Below are positions 36,739 to 44,466 of a stretch of DNA of 64,000 nucleotides, piece by piece. This DNA is from CADEED01 sp963839685. Lineage in GTDB: Bacteria > Pseudomonadota > Gammaproteobacteria > Steroidobacterales > Steroidobacteraceae. The stretch is from contig CAWIVS010000007.1 in NCBI GenBank assembly GCA_963839685.1, forward strand, positions 1 through 64,000, written 5' to 3'. The number at the start of each line of letters is the position of its first letter. Position 1 is the first letter of the stretch. The position numbers and the translations under genes were made by a program. Below the pieces are notes generated by a model, which made no database searches, was not told the DNA's origin, and saw only the letters and a list, made by a program, of their open reading frames with translations.

Positions 36739-37491
36739 TCACCCGGCGCTGAACAATTGCCGCAGGGCCTTCAGATTCTGCACGCCGAGCCGTCGATAGG
36801 CACGCTCGCGGTAGGTGATGGCGGTGGAATGCGCGACGCCCAGCGACGCGGCGATCTCGCGCAGCGTTTTTCCGGCGAGCATGCCCGCGGCGACCTCGAG
36901 CTCGCGAAAGCTCAGATCATGCCGAACTACCTTGAGCCGCTGGCGCCAGGCGTCGGTACTGGAGGCGGACTGGACGATCAGCTCCACGTGCCGGCGCGCG
37001 ATGGCGGCGAGCGGCAATGCGACCGCCCTGAGACGGGCGATCTCCGCATCGCTGAACTCACCGGAGGCGCTCACGCGATACAGGTTGAGCGCCACCAGTG
37101 CCTGTCCCTGCGTGCCGGTCAGTAGTGAGACCCGGTGCGCGATACCGGAGTCTTCGTAGAGCTTGCGATACGCGCGATGGCGGATGTCAGCAGGTTTGAC
37201 CGAGCGAACCAGCACCTTGCCCCGGAGCCGCGCGGCGTCGCCGACGAAACGCAGGTTCGGGTCGTACCGGTAGAAGCGATCGATGTAGGCAACGGCCGCC
37301 TTCGACAGTTCCGGATGCTCGTTCAGCGACTCGTTGGTGAACACCTGTGAGATCGTCGTCCCCGCCAGGCGTATCAGGGCGCAATGATCCACGTTGACCA
37401 GTCGATTCACTGCCTTGAGCATCACGGACGCAAATCGTGGCTCGCAGATCGCCGCGATGGGCTCCGCCAGCCAGCCGACGTCCTGCTTCAC
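36739..37491 (-). CDS. LuxR-family transcriptional regulator
   Basis: The 250-residue protein has a GAF- or autoinducer-like N-terminal sensor region (residues 15-170, with DHCALIRLAG and LTGTQGQALVALNLYR) and a C-terminal LuxR helix-turn-helix (FRELEVAAGMLAGKTLREIAASLGVAHSTAITYRERAYRRLG). There is no receiver domain, so a small-molecule ligand is likely. It starts six bases after the folE stop and ends 57 bases before the FAD monooxygenase gene, so it is likely in one transcript with them and may regulate it in response to the pathway substrate. Confidence 0.88.
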   Translation of the reverse strand: MKQDVGWLAEPIAAICEPRFASVMLKAVNRLVNVDHCALIRLAGTTISQVFTNESLNEHPELSKAAVAYIDRFYRYDPNLRFVGDAARLRGKVLVRSVKPADIRHRAYRKLYEDSGIAHRVSLLTGTQGQALVALNLYRVSASGEFSDAEIARLRAVALPLAAIARRHVELIVQSASSTDAWRQRLKVVRHDLSFRELEVAAGMLAGKTLREIAASLGVAHSTAITYRERAYRRLGVQNLKALRQLFSAG

Positions 37492-37497
37492 GGAGAA

Positions 37498-38190
37498 TCA
37501 GTTCGAATTGAGACTGATGAGCGACAGGAACTCGCGCCGCAACGCGCCGTTCTCGAGGAACACGCCCCGCATCACGCTGTTGGTCATCTTCGACGCGTTG
37601 TCCTTCACGCCGCGCCAATGCATGCAGAAATGATCGGCTTCCATCACCACCGCGAGCCCATCCGGCTTCACCATTCCCACCAGCACGTCGGCCAACTGGA
37701 TGATGGCCTCCTCCTGGATCTGTGGCCGCGACATGATCCACTCCGAGATGCGCGAGTACTTGGAGAGTCCGATGAGGTCGGAGTTCTTGTTAGGCATCAC
37801 GCCGATCCACAACCTTCCCATGATGGGACAGAGATGATGGCTGCACGCGGAGCGCACGGTAACGGGGCCCATGATCATGAGTTCGTTCAGGTGCTCGGCA
37901 TTCGGAAACTCCGTGACCTTCGGTAGCGGCACGTAGCGCCCGCGGAACACCTCGGTCACGTACATCTTGGCGACACGGCGCGCGGTCTCCATGCTGTTGT
38001 GATCGTTCTCGGTGTCGATGACCAGGCTTTCGAGCACGCCGGTCATCTTTGCGCAGACTTCCTTCACCAGCTGGTCCATCTCGCCGGGCTCGATGAACGC
38101 GGAGATGTTGTCGTTGGCGTGAAAGCGCTGTTGTTTGGCCTTCAGTCGCGCACGAATGCGCTGCGAGACGTGCGTGGATTCGTTGGACAT
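37498..38190 (-). CDS. folE: GTP cyclohydrolase I
   Basis: The 230-residue protein is a complete FolE: HNSMETARRVAKMYVTEVFRGRY, then FPNAEHLNELMIMGPVTVRSACSHHLCPIMGRLWIGVMP with zinc ligands Cys116 and His119, GLSKYSRISEWIMSRPQIQEEAI, and the third ligand Cys189 in DHFCMHWRGVKD. It makes 7,8-dihydroneopterin triphosphate from GTP, the first step to folate and pterin cofactors. It heads a minus-strand gene set for aromatic oxidation, with the LuxR gene six bases downstream. A likely reason is supply of tetrahydrofolate or another reduced pterin for aromatic turnover, but no pterin-dependent enzyme is visible in the window. Confidence 0.95.
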   Translation of the reverse strand: MSNESTHVSQRIRARLKAKQQRFHANDNISAFIEPGEMDQLVKEVCAKMTGVLESLVIDTENDHNSMETARRVAKMYVTEVFRGRYVPLPKVTEFPNAEHLNELMIMGPVTVRSACSHHLCPIMGRLWIGVMPNKNSDLIGLSKYSRISEWIMSRPQIQEEAIIQLADVLVGMVKPDGLAVVMEADHFCMHWRGVKDNASKMTNSVMRGVFLENGALRREFLSLISLNSN

Positions 38191-38262
38191 GGGGCACCCG
38201 TAAATCTGTGTGCCCCTGACAGTAGCAGCCGCGCCCGGCGGCTGCTACAGGACGAGTGTCAG

Positions 38263-38502
38263 CTACCCGATCCCCACACGAAACGCCATTCCAATGACAC
38301 GCGCCGCGAAGTTCCGAATGTCATGGGCCTTGTGGGCGTCGACACCGATCGCCTCGCAGGCCTGCACGAATCGGCTGGCGAGTACGCCGCCGACGACCAG
38401 CACGAGGGTGAAGACGAACGGGGTTCCCGCCACCGAAGCACCCGAGGCGGCGACCGCGGCAACAACGACTACCAGCGCGATGAGACCTGCAAGGCGATTC
38501 AT
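38263..38502 (-). CDS. Small membrane protein, paralogue of the one at 27159
   Basis: The 79-residue protein has two hydrophobic helices (LAGLIALVVVVAAVAASG, FVFTLVLVVGGVLA) followed by a basic amphipathic stretch. The ATG at 38502 has GGGAG eight bases upstream; a GTG nine bases further upstream is a weaker start. Its beginning (M-N-R-L-A), size, ribosome-binding context and upstream TGTCATG palindrome match the gene at 27159-27449. No family is recognised. It lies downstream of folE's promoter region on the same strand. Confidence 0.6.
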   Translation of the reverse strand: MNRLAGLIALVVVVAAVAASGASVAGTPFVFTLVLVVGGVLASRFVQACEAIGVDAHKAHDIRNFAARVIGMAFRVGIG

Positions 38503-39031
38503 GTCATTCACTCCCGCTTGTTCACGAGTGAATGCATTGATGCCGGCGCCGCTGCGCGGCTTGAGTGTGAGTTGTCATGTGAGTCGCGCCCGCCCGCGAC
38601 TCACGTGACAGGTGTCATCTCAAAATGAACTGAAGGACTGCACCAGGTCCTTCTGGCGAAGAAGTTAGTCCGGACGCCCGGGCGCATCTAAAGGCAGCAG
38701 ATCGGTTGCAGAGTTGCGCCGCGCCAACGCCGTGGACTCATCGCGTTCACGGCTACAACGCCTTCGGCAATTGCTACCTTCACGTGCAATTTCTTCAATG
38801 CGCACGCACGATCCGCGCCGCGTGAACATGGATCTTTCGATCTACGGTTTCAGTCGGCGTCAAGCGACAAGACGACGCGGCGACGAGTCTGAAATTCTCG
38901 CTGCGCAAGTCGCGCCCATACGCAAGAATTGATCTGGAATCTCTCTATTGACATTCCGACTCGGACTACGTGATCGTCTTGGTGGCACCACGCAGGGAGC
39001 GAGCGCGGCCAGGGGGCCATGGAGACGCGCA
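38503..39031. other. 529-base divergent intergenic region
   Basis: It contains the long palindrome at 38573-38610 and must hold promoters for the mini-membrane protein and the LuxR-type regulator. A 72-codon open frame at 38714-38932 is Arg/Ser-rich with no recognisable domain and no good ribosome-binding site. Nothing else is seen. Confidence 0.4.
38573..38610. promoter_or_regulatory. Long palindrome TGTCATGTGAGTCGCG-N6-CGCGACTCACGTGACA
   Basis: Arms of 16 bases pair at 15 positions. It lies 71 bases upstream of the mini-membrane-protein gene, and the outer TGTCATG half matches the palindrome upstream of its paralogue at 27539. It could be an operator, a hairpin in a leader RNA, or a terminator for a divergent transcript; there is no T-run. 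Confidence 0.45.
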
Positions 39032-39760
39032 ATGGTGATCAGAGTGTTGGTAGCGACGGGCGTACGCGCCTATCGCGAAGGACTGCAACGCGTACTGCAA
39101 GGCGAAGAAGGAATCGCGCTGGCGGGGATGGCGTCCACCGCGGAACAGACCGTCGAACAGGCGTGCAAACTCCTGCCGTCCGTCATTCTTCTCGACATTG
39201 GCATGGCAAAGAACCTGGCGCTCGCCGGCCAGATGGTGGGAATTCCGCGTGCGTGTGGCTTTGTCATGCTCGGCAGACCCGAAGCCTACGCGGACGTGGT
39301 CGTCTGCCTGCCGGCCGAAGTGGTCGCGTTCGTGGCGCGCGACGCCACGGTGGCCGACTTGCTGAGCGCCATTCGCGCCGCCGGCGGGAGTGAGGTCGCA
39401 ATGCGAGTCCCGACGCCGCCATCCGCCGTGGCGATACCCGTACCACTCACCTTCACGGGATTCCTGCCGCGACAGCATCCTTCCGCGATCGCACATCTCA
39501 CGGAACGCGAGATGGAGATCCTCAAGCTCATCCAGCAGGGAATGCCCAACAAGACCATCTCGCGCCAGCTCGGCATCGAGCTGTCGACGGTGAAGAATCA
39601 CGTGCACAGCATTCTGGCCAAACTGGGGGCACACAATCGCGGCGAGGCCATCTCTTTGCTATATCGCTACGAGAGTATTGAGCGCGCGGCACAGGGAGTC
39701 ACGTCCGAGCCTGAGACGGAAGGTATCCTGCCGCTGGACGGGCAGTCTGCGGTCGCCTAG
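39032..39760 (+). CDS. LuxR/NarL-type response regulator with degenerate receiver
   Basis: The 242-residue protein has a receiver-like domain (residues 1-115) and a NarL-type helix-turn-helix (LTEREMEILKLIQQGMPNKTISRQLGIELSTVKNHVHSILAKLGAHNRGEA, residues about 152-205). The phospho-acceptor site Asp55 is kept (ILLDIG), but the acidic pair expected at positions 8-9 is Ala-Thr and the conserved Lys near 103 is Arg, so phosphorylation is doubtful. GGAG lies seven bases before the ATG at 39032. No sensor kinase is adjacent. It converges on the glycosidase gene with a four-base overlap. Confidence 0.87.
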   Translation: MVIRVLVATGVRAYREGLQRVLQGEEGIALAGMASTAEQTVEQACKLLPSVILLDIGMAKNLALAGQMVGIPRACGFVMLGRPEAYADVVVCLPAEVVAFVARDATVADLLSAIRAAGGSEVAMRVPTPPSAVAIPVPLTFTGFLPRQHPSAIAHLTEREMEILKLIQQGMPNKTISRQLGIELSTVKNHVHSILAKLGAHNRGEAISLLYRYESIERAAQGVTSEPETEGILPLDGQSAVA

Positions 39761-40911
39761 CGCCGGCCGCGTTTTCTGCCGGCGAATTCCGTTTCCGCGG
39801 CCTGCGTGAGGGCGCGAATCTGCTCGACTTCCGCCTGCCGGTACGGTTTGCCGTCCGGATGCAGGATGTCGTGATGCCACACGACGGGCGCGTTCTGCGT
39901 GTAGGGACGTTGCCAGGAATCCCACGGGAAATTGGTCTGCGTTTTTCCGAGCACGAAGCCCCAGTTCATCATGCCGACGTTGTATTTGCGCGCCAGCGGC
40001 AGTGATGTGTCGAAAGTCGAGCCGGCGCCGCGCGCCAGGTACTCGGTGCAAATCAGCGGCCTGCCATAGGCCTGGAGCTGCGTCACGCGGCGCTCGAAGG
40101 CCTCCGGCCAGTCATAGACATGAAAGGTGATGACGTCGGACTGTTCGATCTGCGCCTTCTCGATGGCGTTGAGTTTTCCGGCCGGTGACCAGTCATCGTT
40201 GTGCCACACGCCCGAGGTCAGCGGCTGCGAAGGATTGGCCGCGCGCGCCCAGGCAAACACCTGCGGCAACAACGTCGCGACGTGGGTGAACTTCTCGCGC
40301 GCGCCGGCCGAGTCACCCTCGGCACCATTGTCCGGCTCGTTCCAGATATCCCAGCCGAGCACGCGCGGGTCGTTTGCAAAGGCAGCCACGACGCCACGCA
40401 CGTAGGCCTCGAGCTTTGGGTAGTTAGCGGTGTCCGCGAGCCCGGCGCGACCCGGGCCCTGCACCCATCCGGAGTTGTGTACGCCGGGGATGGGTGGGCG
40501 CTGCGGTCCTAGCCGGGGGTTCGGATCCCAGCAGGAGTCGAACAACACCAACAGCGGCTTGATGCCGTGCTTCGCCGCGATGGTGAGGAACTGATCGATA
40601 CGCTGGCGAAATCCCGGGGCGTCCTGTGCCCACAGCTGGTCGTGCAGGAACACGCGCATGGTATTCATGCCCATGCCGGCGGCCCAGCCCAGTTCCCGGT
40701 CGATTTGTGCCGGATTGAAAGTTTCCGCCTGCCACATCTCGAGCTGATTGATCGCATCCGTGGGGATGTAGTTGCTGCCGACCAGCCAGCGCTGCGCGGC
40801 ATACCAGGCATGCGCCTTTTCCGCAGACCAGCGCTGCGTATCCGCGAGCGCCTGGCTGACAAACAGCAAACAAACCGCGCCCGCGGCCAAAACTTTCCCT
40901 GGTTGCAACAC
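39757..40911 (-). CDS. GH5-like secreted glycoside hydrolase
   Basis: The 384-residue protein has a signal peptide (AGAVCLLFVSQALA-DT) and a (beta/alpha)8 glycosidase sequence. It carries WLVGSNYIPTDAINQLEMWQ, MGMNTMRVFLHDQLW, the acid/base Glu192 in GWDIWNEPDN, HVYDW, and the nucleophile Glu290 in RPLICTEYLARG. The layout is that of cellulase/endo-mannanase-type GH5 relatives found beside DUF1593 genes; the glycan is unknown. GAGGGGGG precedes the GTG start. It is divergent from the DUF1593 gene with 75 bases between. Confidence 0.85.
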   Translation of the reverse strand: MLQPGKVLAAGAVCLLFVSQALADTQRWSAEKAHAWYAAQRWLVGSNYIPTDAINQLEMWQAETFNPAQIDRELGWAAGMGMNTMRVFLHDQLWAQDAPGFRQRIDQFLTIAAKHGIKPLLVLFDSCWDPNPRLGPQRPPIPGVHNSGWVQGPGRAGLADTANYPKLEAYVRGVVAAFANDPRVLGWDIWNEPDNGAEGDSAGAREKFTHVATLLPQVFAWARAANPSQPLTSGVWHNDDWSPAGKLNAIEKAQIEQSDVITFHVYDWPEAFERRVTQLQAYGRPLICTEYLARGAGSTFDTSLPLARKYNVGMMNWGFVLGKTQTNFPWDSWQRPYTQNAPVVWHHDILHPDGKPYRQAEVEQIRALTQAAETEFAGRKRGRR

Positions 40912-40933
40912 GAGACCCCCCTCGAGCGGAATG

Positions 40934-40978
40934 CTGGCGCAAGACTACCCGCACCTGCGTGGTATTGTCCTGCGCCAG
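40934..40978. promoter_or_regulatory. Inverted repeat CTGGCGCA...TGCGCCAG in the divergent GH5/DUF1593 promoter region
   Basis: Two perfect 8-base half-sites in opposite orientation are 29 bases apart, filling the 75-base gap between the two divergent start codons. The spacing (37 bases centre to centre) would fit two operator half-sites or a shared regulator; weakly supported. Confidence 0.3.
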
Positions 40979-40986
40979 GAGGTTGA

Positions 40987-42489
40987 ATGCTTCGGGCGAC
41001 GATGTTGCTAGCGCTGGCGTTGTTTGGCACGACGCTCCATGCACAAACCGCCTTCGACTCCCCGTCCGGCGTCGATGATTTCCCCGGCCATCCGCGCCTG
41101 TTCGTGCTCACCGACATCGGCAACGAGCCCGACGACCAGATGTCGTTGGTGCGCTTGTTGCTGTATTCGAACGAGCTCGACATCGAAGGCCTGGTCGCCA
41201 CCACCTCCACTTGGCGAAAGGAATATCCGCTGCCGGAATATGTGCTCGCGGTGCTCGAGGGTTATGCCGAGGCCCAGGCCACCTTAAGCAAACACGCGGC
41301 TGGCTGGCCGACCGCCGAATCATTGCGCGCGCTGGTAAGCAGCGGGCCGGAAGGATTCGGTATGGCGGCACTCTTGAAGAATGAACCTTCACCCGGCGCC
41401 CTGGCGCTGGTCCGCGCGGCGCAGCGCAACGATCCGCGACCCTTGTGGATCTCCATCTGGGGCGGCGCAAATACGTTGGCCGAAGCCCTGATGCACGCGC
41501 GCGCCACCCTCCCGCCCGCTGCCGTGGATGCGCTGATCGCAAAACTGCGCGTGTATTCGATCTCCGACCAGGACGACGCGGGTCCCTGGATCCGCCGCGA
41601 GTTCCCGCGACTCTTCTATATCGTCAAGCCGAGCGGCCCGAACGGCGAGGAATATGCGTCCGCGACCTGGACCGGCATCAGCGGCGATGTGTACTACGGC
41701 AACTGCGCAGGCGCGGACGGCAGCACCGTTACCAACCAGTGGTTAGACACCAATATCCGCGCCAAGGGTCCGCTCGGCAAACATTACCCACGCTTCGAAT
41801 TCATCATGGAAGGCGACACACCCGCCTTCCTCGGGCTCACCAGCAACGGTCTCGCGAGTTCCCGCAATCCGAGCTGGGGCGGCTGGGGTGGCCGATACCT
41901 GTTCCGCCAGCCCTACGGCGAAAGCCGCGCCATCTGGACCCAGGGCGGCGATGCCTTCGCGCGCGTCACCTCGCAGGACGCCGTCTATGGCAGGGACGGC
42001 AAGGTGTACCTGTCGGACCAGGCCACCATCTGGCGCTGGCGGACGGCCTTTCAGCACGATTTCGCCGCGCGCATGGACTGGACCATCAAGGAATACTCCG
42101 CGGCAAATCACGCGCCGACCATCGTGTTGAACGGCGTCCCGGGAACTGTCCCGCTGCACGTCGCTGCGCAGGTCGGCCAGCCGCTGGTTTTCGACGCATC
42201 CGGCAGCGCTGATCCGGACGGCCAGCCATTGAACTATCGCTGGTTCCATTACGCCGAGGCCGGCTTCGTTCCCGGCGAAGCGCTGGCCAAGGTGACGCTG
42301 GCCACCGGCAACTCACCGCGCGCCACGGTCACCGTGACCGAGGCCTGCCGGCCGGCGTGGATTCCTTCGAAGCAGCCCTGCCCGCGCAGCACCGCGCACA
42401 TCATCCTGGAAGTGACCGACGCGGGAATGCCCGCGCTCACGTCCTATCGGCGCGTGATCCTCGACGTGCGCCCGGCAACGACCCGTTAG
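40987..42489 (+). CDS. DUF1593 (nucleoside-hydrolase-like) secreted protein
   Basis: The 500-residue protein has a signal peptide (MLLALALFGTTLHA-QT) and a nucleoside-hydrolase-like fold beginning RLFVLTDIGNEPDDQMSLVRLLLYSNELDIEGLVATTS, which keeps the D-x-x-x-E-x-D-D calcium-site pattern. Further motifs are PLWISIWGGANTLAEAL and VYSISDQDDAGPWIRREFP. The C-terminal 115 residues form an Ig/cadherin-like domain (LVFDASGSADPDGQPLNYRWFHY) as in the Sde182-type carbohydrate-binding proteins. It is probably periplasmic or surface-bound and acts on glycosides; divergence from a GH5-like gene supports a shared polysaccharide pathway. Confidence 0.88.
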   Translation: MLRATMLLALALFGTTLHAQTAFDSPSGVDDFPGHPRLFVLTDIGNEPDDQMSLVRLLLYSNELDIEGLVATTSTWRKEYPLPEYVLAVLEGYAEAQATLSKHAAGWPTAESLRALVSSGPEGFGMAALLKNEPSPGALALVRAAQRNDPRPLWISIWGGANTLAEALMHARATLPPAAVDALIAKLRVYSISDQDDAGPWIRREFPRLFYIVKPSGPNGEEYASATWTGISGDVYYGNCAGADGSTVTNQWLDTNIRAKGPLGKHYPRFEFIMEGDTPAFLGLTSNGLASSRNPSWGGWGGRYLFRQPYGESRAIWTQGGDAFARVTSQDAVYGRDGKVYLSDQATIWRWRTAFQHDFAARMDWTIKEYSAANHAPTIVLNGVPGTVPLHVAAQVGQPLVFDASGSADPDGQPLNYRWFHYAEAGFVPGEALAKVTLATGNSPRATVTVTEACRPAWIPSKQPCPRSTAHIILEVTDAGMPALTSYRRVILDVRPATTR

Positions 42490-43018
42490 AGCGATCCTGG
42501 ATCGATGCGCGTACCGGGGTACGCACGGCGAGAATCCGCCGGATGATCCGCAGGATGGCGGCCTCGATCCGCTCGCTCAATAGACGCGGAAAAGCGAGCG
42601 CGGTTTCTGCCTGGAAGCTGCGACCCACATCGTGCAGGCACCATTCGGCAAAGTGCTCGCAATTGTTGGAAAACAGGCGGTAGCGCTTTTCGCCGAGCCG
42701 TGAGCGCGCGCGTTGCACGACTTCCTGTGCTCCGAGGCAATGTTCTGCATGTTGCACCACGAAAACGGCGCGCCCGTTGGAAAAGCGCGCCATCGACACC
42801 TCTTCGACGGGCTTGCGAATCAGGTTGAACATCAACGCGCCGTACTGAATTACCCGGCCATTTCCCACGTAAATCCCGTGATGCGCGAATCCAAACCAGG
42901 GAGTGACGAGGTGGGCCCCAAACTCGGGCTCCGCGGCGTCGAGCAATTGCAGGAGTCGTCGAGCGGGTGCCTGGCGATACGCCACGGGGCCGGAAGCGGG
43001 AAGGTTGTCAGGGTTCAT
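42437..43018 (-). CDS. LRAT-domain (NlpC/P60-superfamily) protein
   Basis: The 193-residue protein has the LRAT/H-rev107 fold: an early PEFGAHLVTPWFGFAHHGIYVGNGRVIQYG with the active His (46 or 47), and NNCEHFAEWCLHD with the catalytic Cys120. In animals such proteins are acyltransferases or phospholipases; bacterial members are uncharacterised thiol enzymes. The ATG at 43018 was chosen because the family alignment begins after it, although the frame stays open to 43306. It overlaps the DUF1593 gene tail to tail by 53 bases; the last 40 residues are Arg/Ser-rich and likely disordered. Confidence 0.85.
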   Translation of the reverse strand: MNPDNLPASGPVAYRQAPARRLLQLLDAAEPEFGAHLVTPWFGFAHHGIYVGNGRVIQYGALMFNLIRKPVEEVSMARFSNGRAVFVVQHAEHCLGAQEVVQRARSRLGEKRYRLFSNNCEHFAEWCLHDVGRSFQAETALAFPRLLSERIEAAILRIIRRILAVRTPVRASIQDRSNGSLPGARRGSRADRT

Positions 43019-43181
43019 TCGAATTTGCCAAGTCACAAAACGTTTAACCGTCGTACGTAGTACACCGTGTCCTTGGATGCAGGGCCGTCGGCACGCCACC
43101 CGCGAAGTGTTGAAATGGGGCGTTTGGATTTGGCGGCAAGCGCTTACAGGGCGGGTAGCGGCGCTGCGGTGCGTCAGAGAA

Positions 43182-43853
43182 TCAGAAAAAGTCGAAGGCT
43201 CGTGACACGGCCCAGGGAAGCGCGGTGGCCAGCACCACGCCAAGCACGAAACGCCCCGCCGAGGCACCCTGTACCGGCGGCAATACAGCCGGATACGCGC
43301 GCGCACCGTGCAGCATGGCTTCGAGCAGTTTTTCTTTCTTCACGAAGCGATACCACCCGATCGCGATGACGTGCAGCACGATGAGACCCATGAGCAGGTT
43401 GAAGACCCGTTCGTGCCATTCGGCCGCTGCGCGTCCGGTCTCGAAACTGACGTACAACGACATCGGCCCGGACTCGATCCCGTCCACGTCGACGGCAAAC
43501 AAACCGAGTGCGACCTGGAAGAGCATGACCACGATGAGCGCGAGCACACTCAGTGCGCCGAGGGGATTATGTCCTGGCGCCACGGGCCACGCGCCGCGCA
43601 GGTAATTCAAGATGACGCGGGGCCCGCGGATGAACTGCCGGAAGCGCGCGGTGGAACTGCCGAAAAATCCCCAGTAAATGCGAAAAGTCACCAGCCCGAG
43701 CAAGGTGTAGCCGCTCCACCGGTGCCACTCGAGGTGACCCTGTTTTCCGGTCCACCACGACGATGCAATACACAACACCATCAGCCAGTGAACCAGCCGC
43801 GTCGGAACGTCCCAGACCCTCACCCGAGTCGGGGACGGCAGGTCATCGGACAT
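43182..43853 (-). CDS. Cytochrome b561-type di-heme membrane protein
   Basis: The 223-residue protein begins RVWDVPTRLVHWLMVLCIASSWWTG and continues HLEWHRWSGYTLLGLVTFRIYWGFFG, GPRVILNYLRG and EWHERVFNLLMGLIVLHVIAIGWYRF. These are the four helices with paired His ligands of bacterial cytochrome b561/Ni-hydrogenase b-type subunits, and the KKEKLLEAMLHG end is typical. It would pass electrons from the quinone pool to the co-encoded cytochrome c', whose gene ends seven bases upstream. Confidence 0.93.
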   Translation of the reverse strand: MSDDLPSPTRVRVWDVPTRLVHWLMVLCIASSWWTGKQGHLEWHRWSGYTLLGLVTFRIYWGFFGSSTARFRQFIRGPRVILNYLRGAWPVAPGHNPLGALSVLALIVVMLFQVALGLFAVDVDGIESGPMSLYVSFETGRAAAEWHERVFNLLMGLIVLHVIAIGWYRFVKKEKLLEAMLHGARAYPAVLPPVQGASAGRFVLGVVLATALPWAVSRAFDFF

Positions 43854-43859
43854 CGAAGC

Positions 43860-44333
43860 TCAATCTTCGGGCGCGCGGAACGTGTCATGGCAGTTTTTGC
43901 ACGCCCCGCCCAGTTCCTTGAACGCGGCCTGCAGCCCGGGAGTGTCCTTCGCCTTGACCGCCGCTAACAACTTTGGCGCCCGGTCGGTGAACATCTTCTG
44001 CGCCGCGGTAAAGTCGTCGGGCTTCTTCCAGATTTCCGGCAAGGCGCGCGTCTTGCCGGCATCCGGGCCACTGCCGGCTGGAAACCACCTCTGCTGGTCG
44101 ATGGACGCTTCGACCACGACATGCGCCGCCTTTTCGAGCGACGCCCAATCGGGGCTGTCGCCTCGCGAGTTGTCGCGCACCGCCTTGAAGGCATCGCCCA
44201 GTTCTTCGTAGTGCTCATGGCGCACTTTCTGCGCTTCCGTCCTGCCTTCGTTGGAGTGGGCGGTGACCGCACCGGCGATGAAAAAGGGAACGAAGGTGAC
44301 GACCAGAAATCTCACTGAGGGCCTGCGTGGCAT
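43860..44333 (-). CDS. Cytochrome c' (c556-type)
   Basis: The 157-residue precursor has a signal peptide (VTFVPFFIAGAVTA-HS) and a four-helix cytochrome c' body with the heme site C145-KN-C-H149 close to the C-terminus, as usual for the family. The N-terminal helix holds RHEHYEELGDAFKAVRDN. The protein would lie in the periplasm and exchange electrons with the following b561. The frame stays open upstream to 44483, but the ATG at 44333 fits the signal peptide. Confidence 0.93.
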   Translation of the reverse strand: MPRRPSVRFLVVTFVPFFIAGAVTAHSNEGRTEAQKVRHEHYEELGDAFKAVRDNSRGDSPDWASLEKAAHVVVEASIDQQRWFPAGSGPDAGKTRALPEIWKKPDDFTAAQKMFTDRAPKLLAAVKAKDTPGLQAAFKELGGACKNCHDTFRAPED

Positions 44334-44466
44334 ATGTCCATCCTGCAGATGTGTGATGCGGGCCACATCTATAAACGATTTGGGGCGTTTCTGGCGAGGG
44401 GGTGGCCGACTGTCGTTTGTAAGACAACGAAAACACCCCGTGACCTCGTACCGCAAAAACCGGACA

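Noticed and set aside
38714..38932. 72-codon frame in the 529-base divergent gap
   Set aside because: Arg/Ser-rich, no ribosome-binding site, no recognisable domain.
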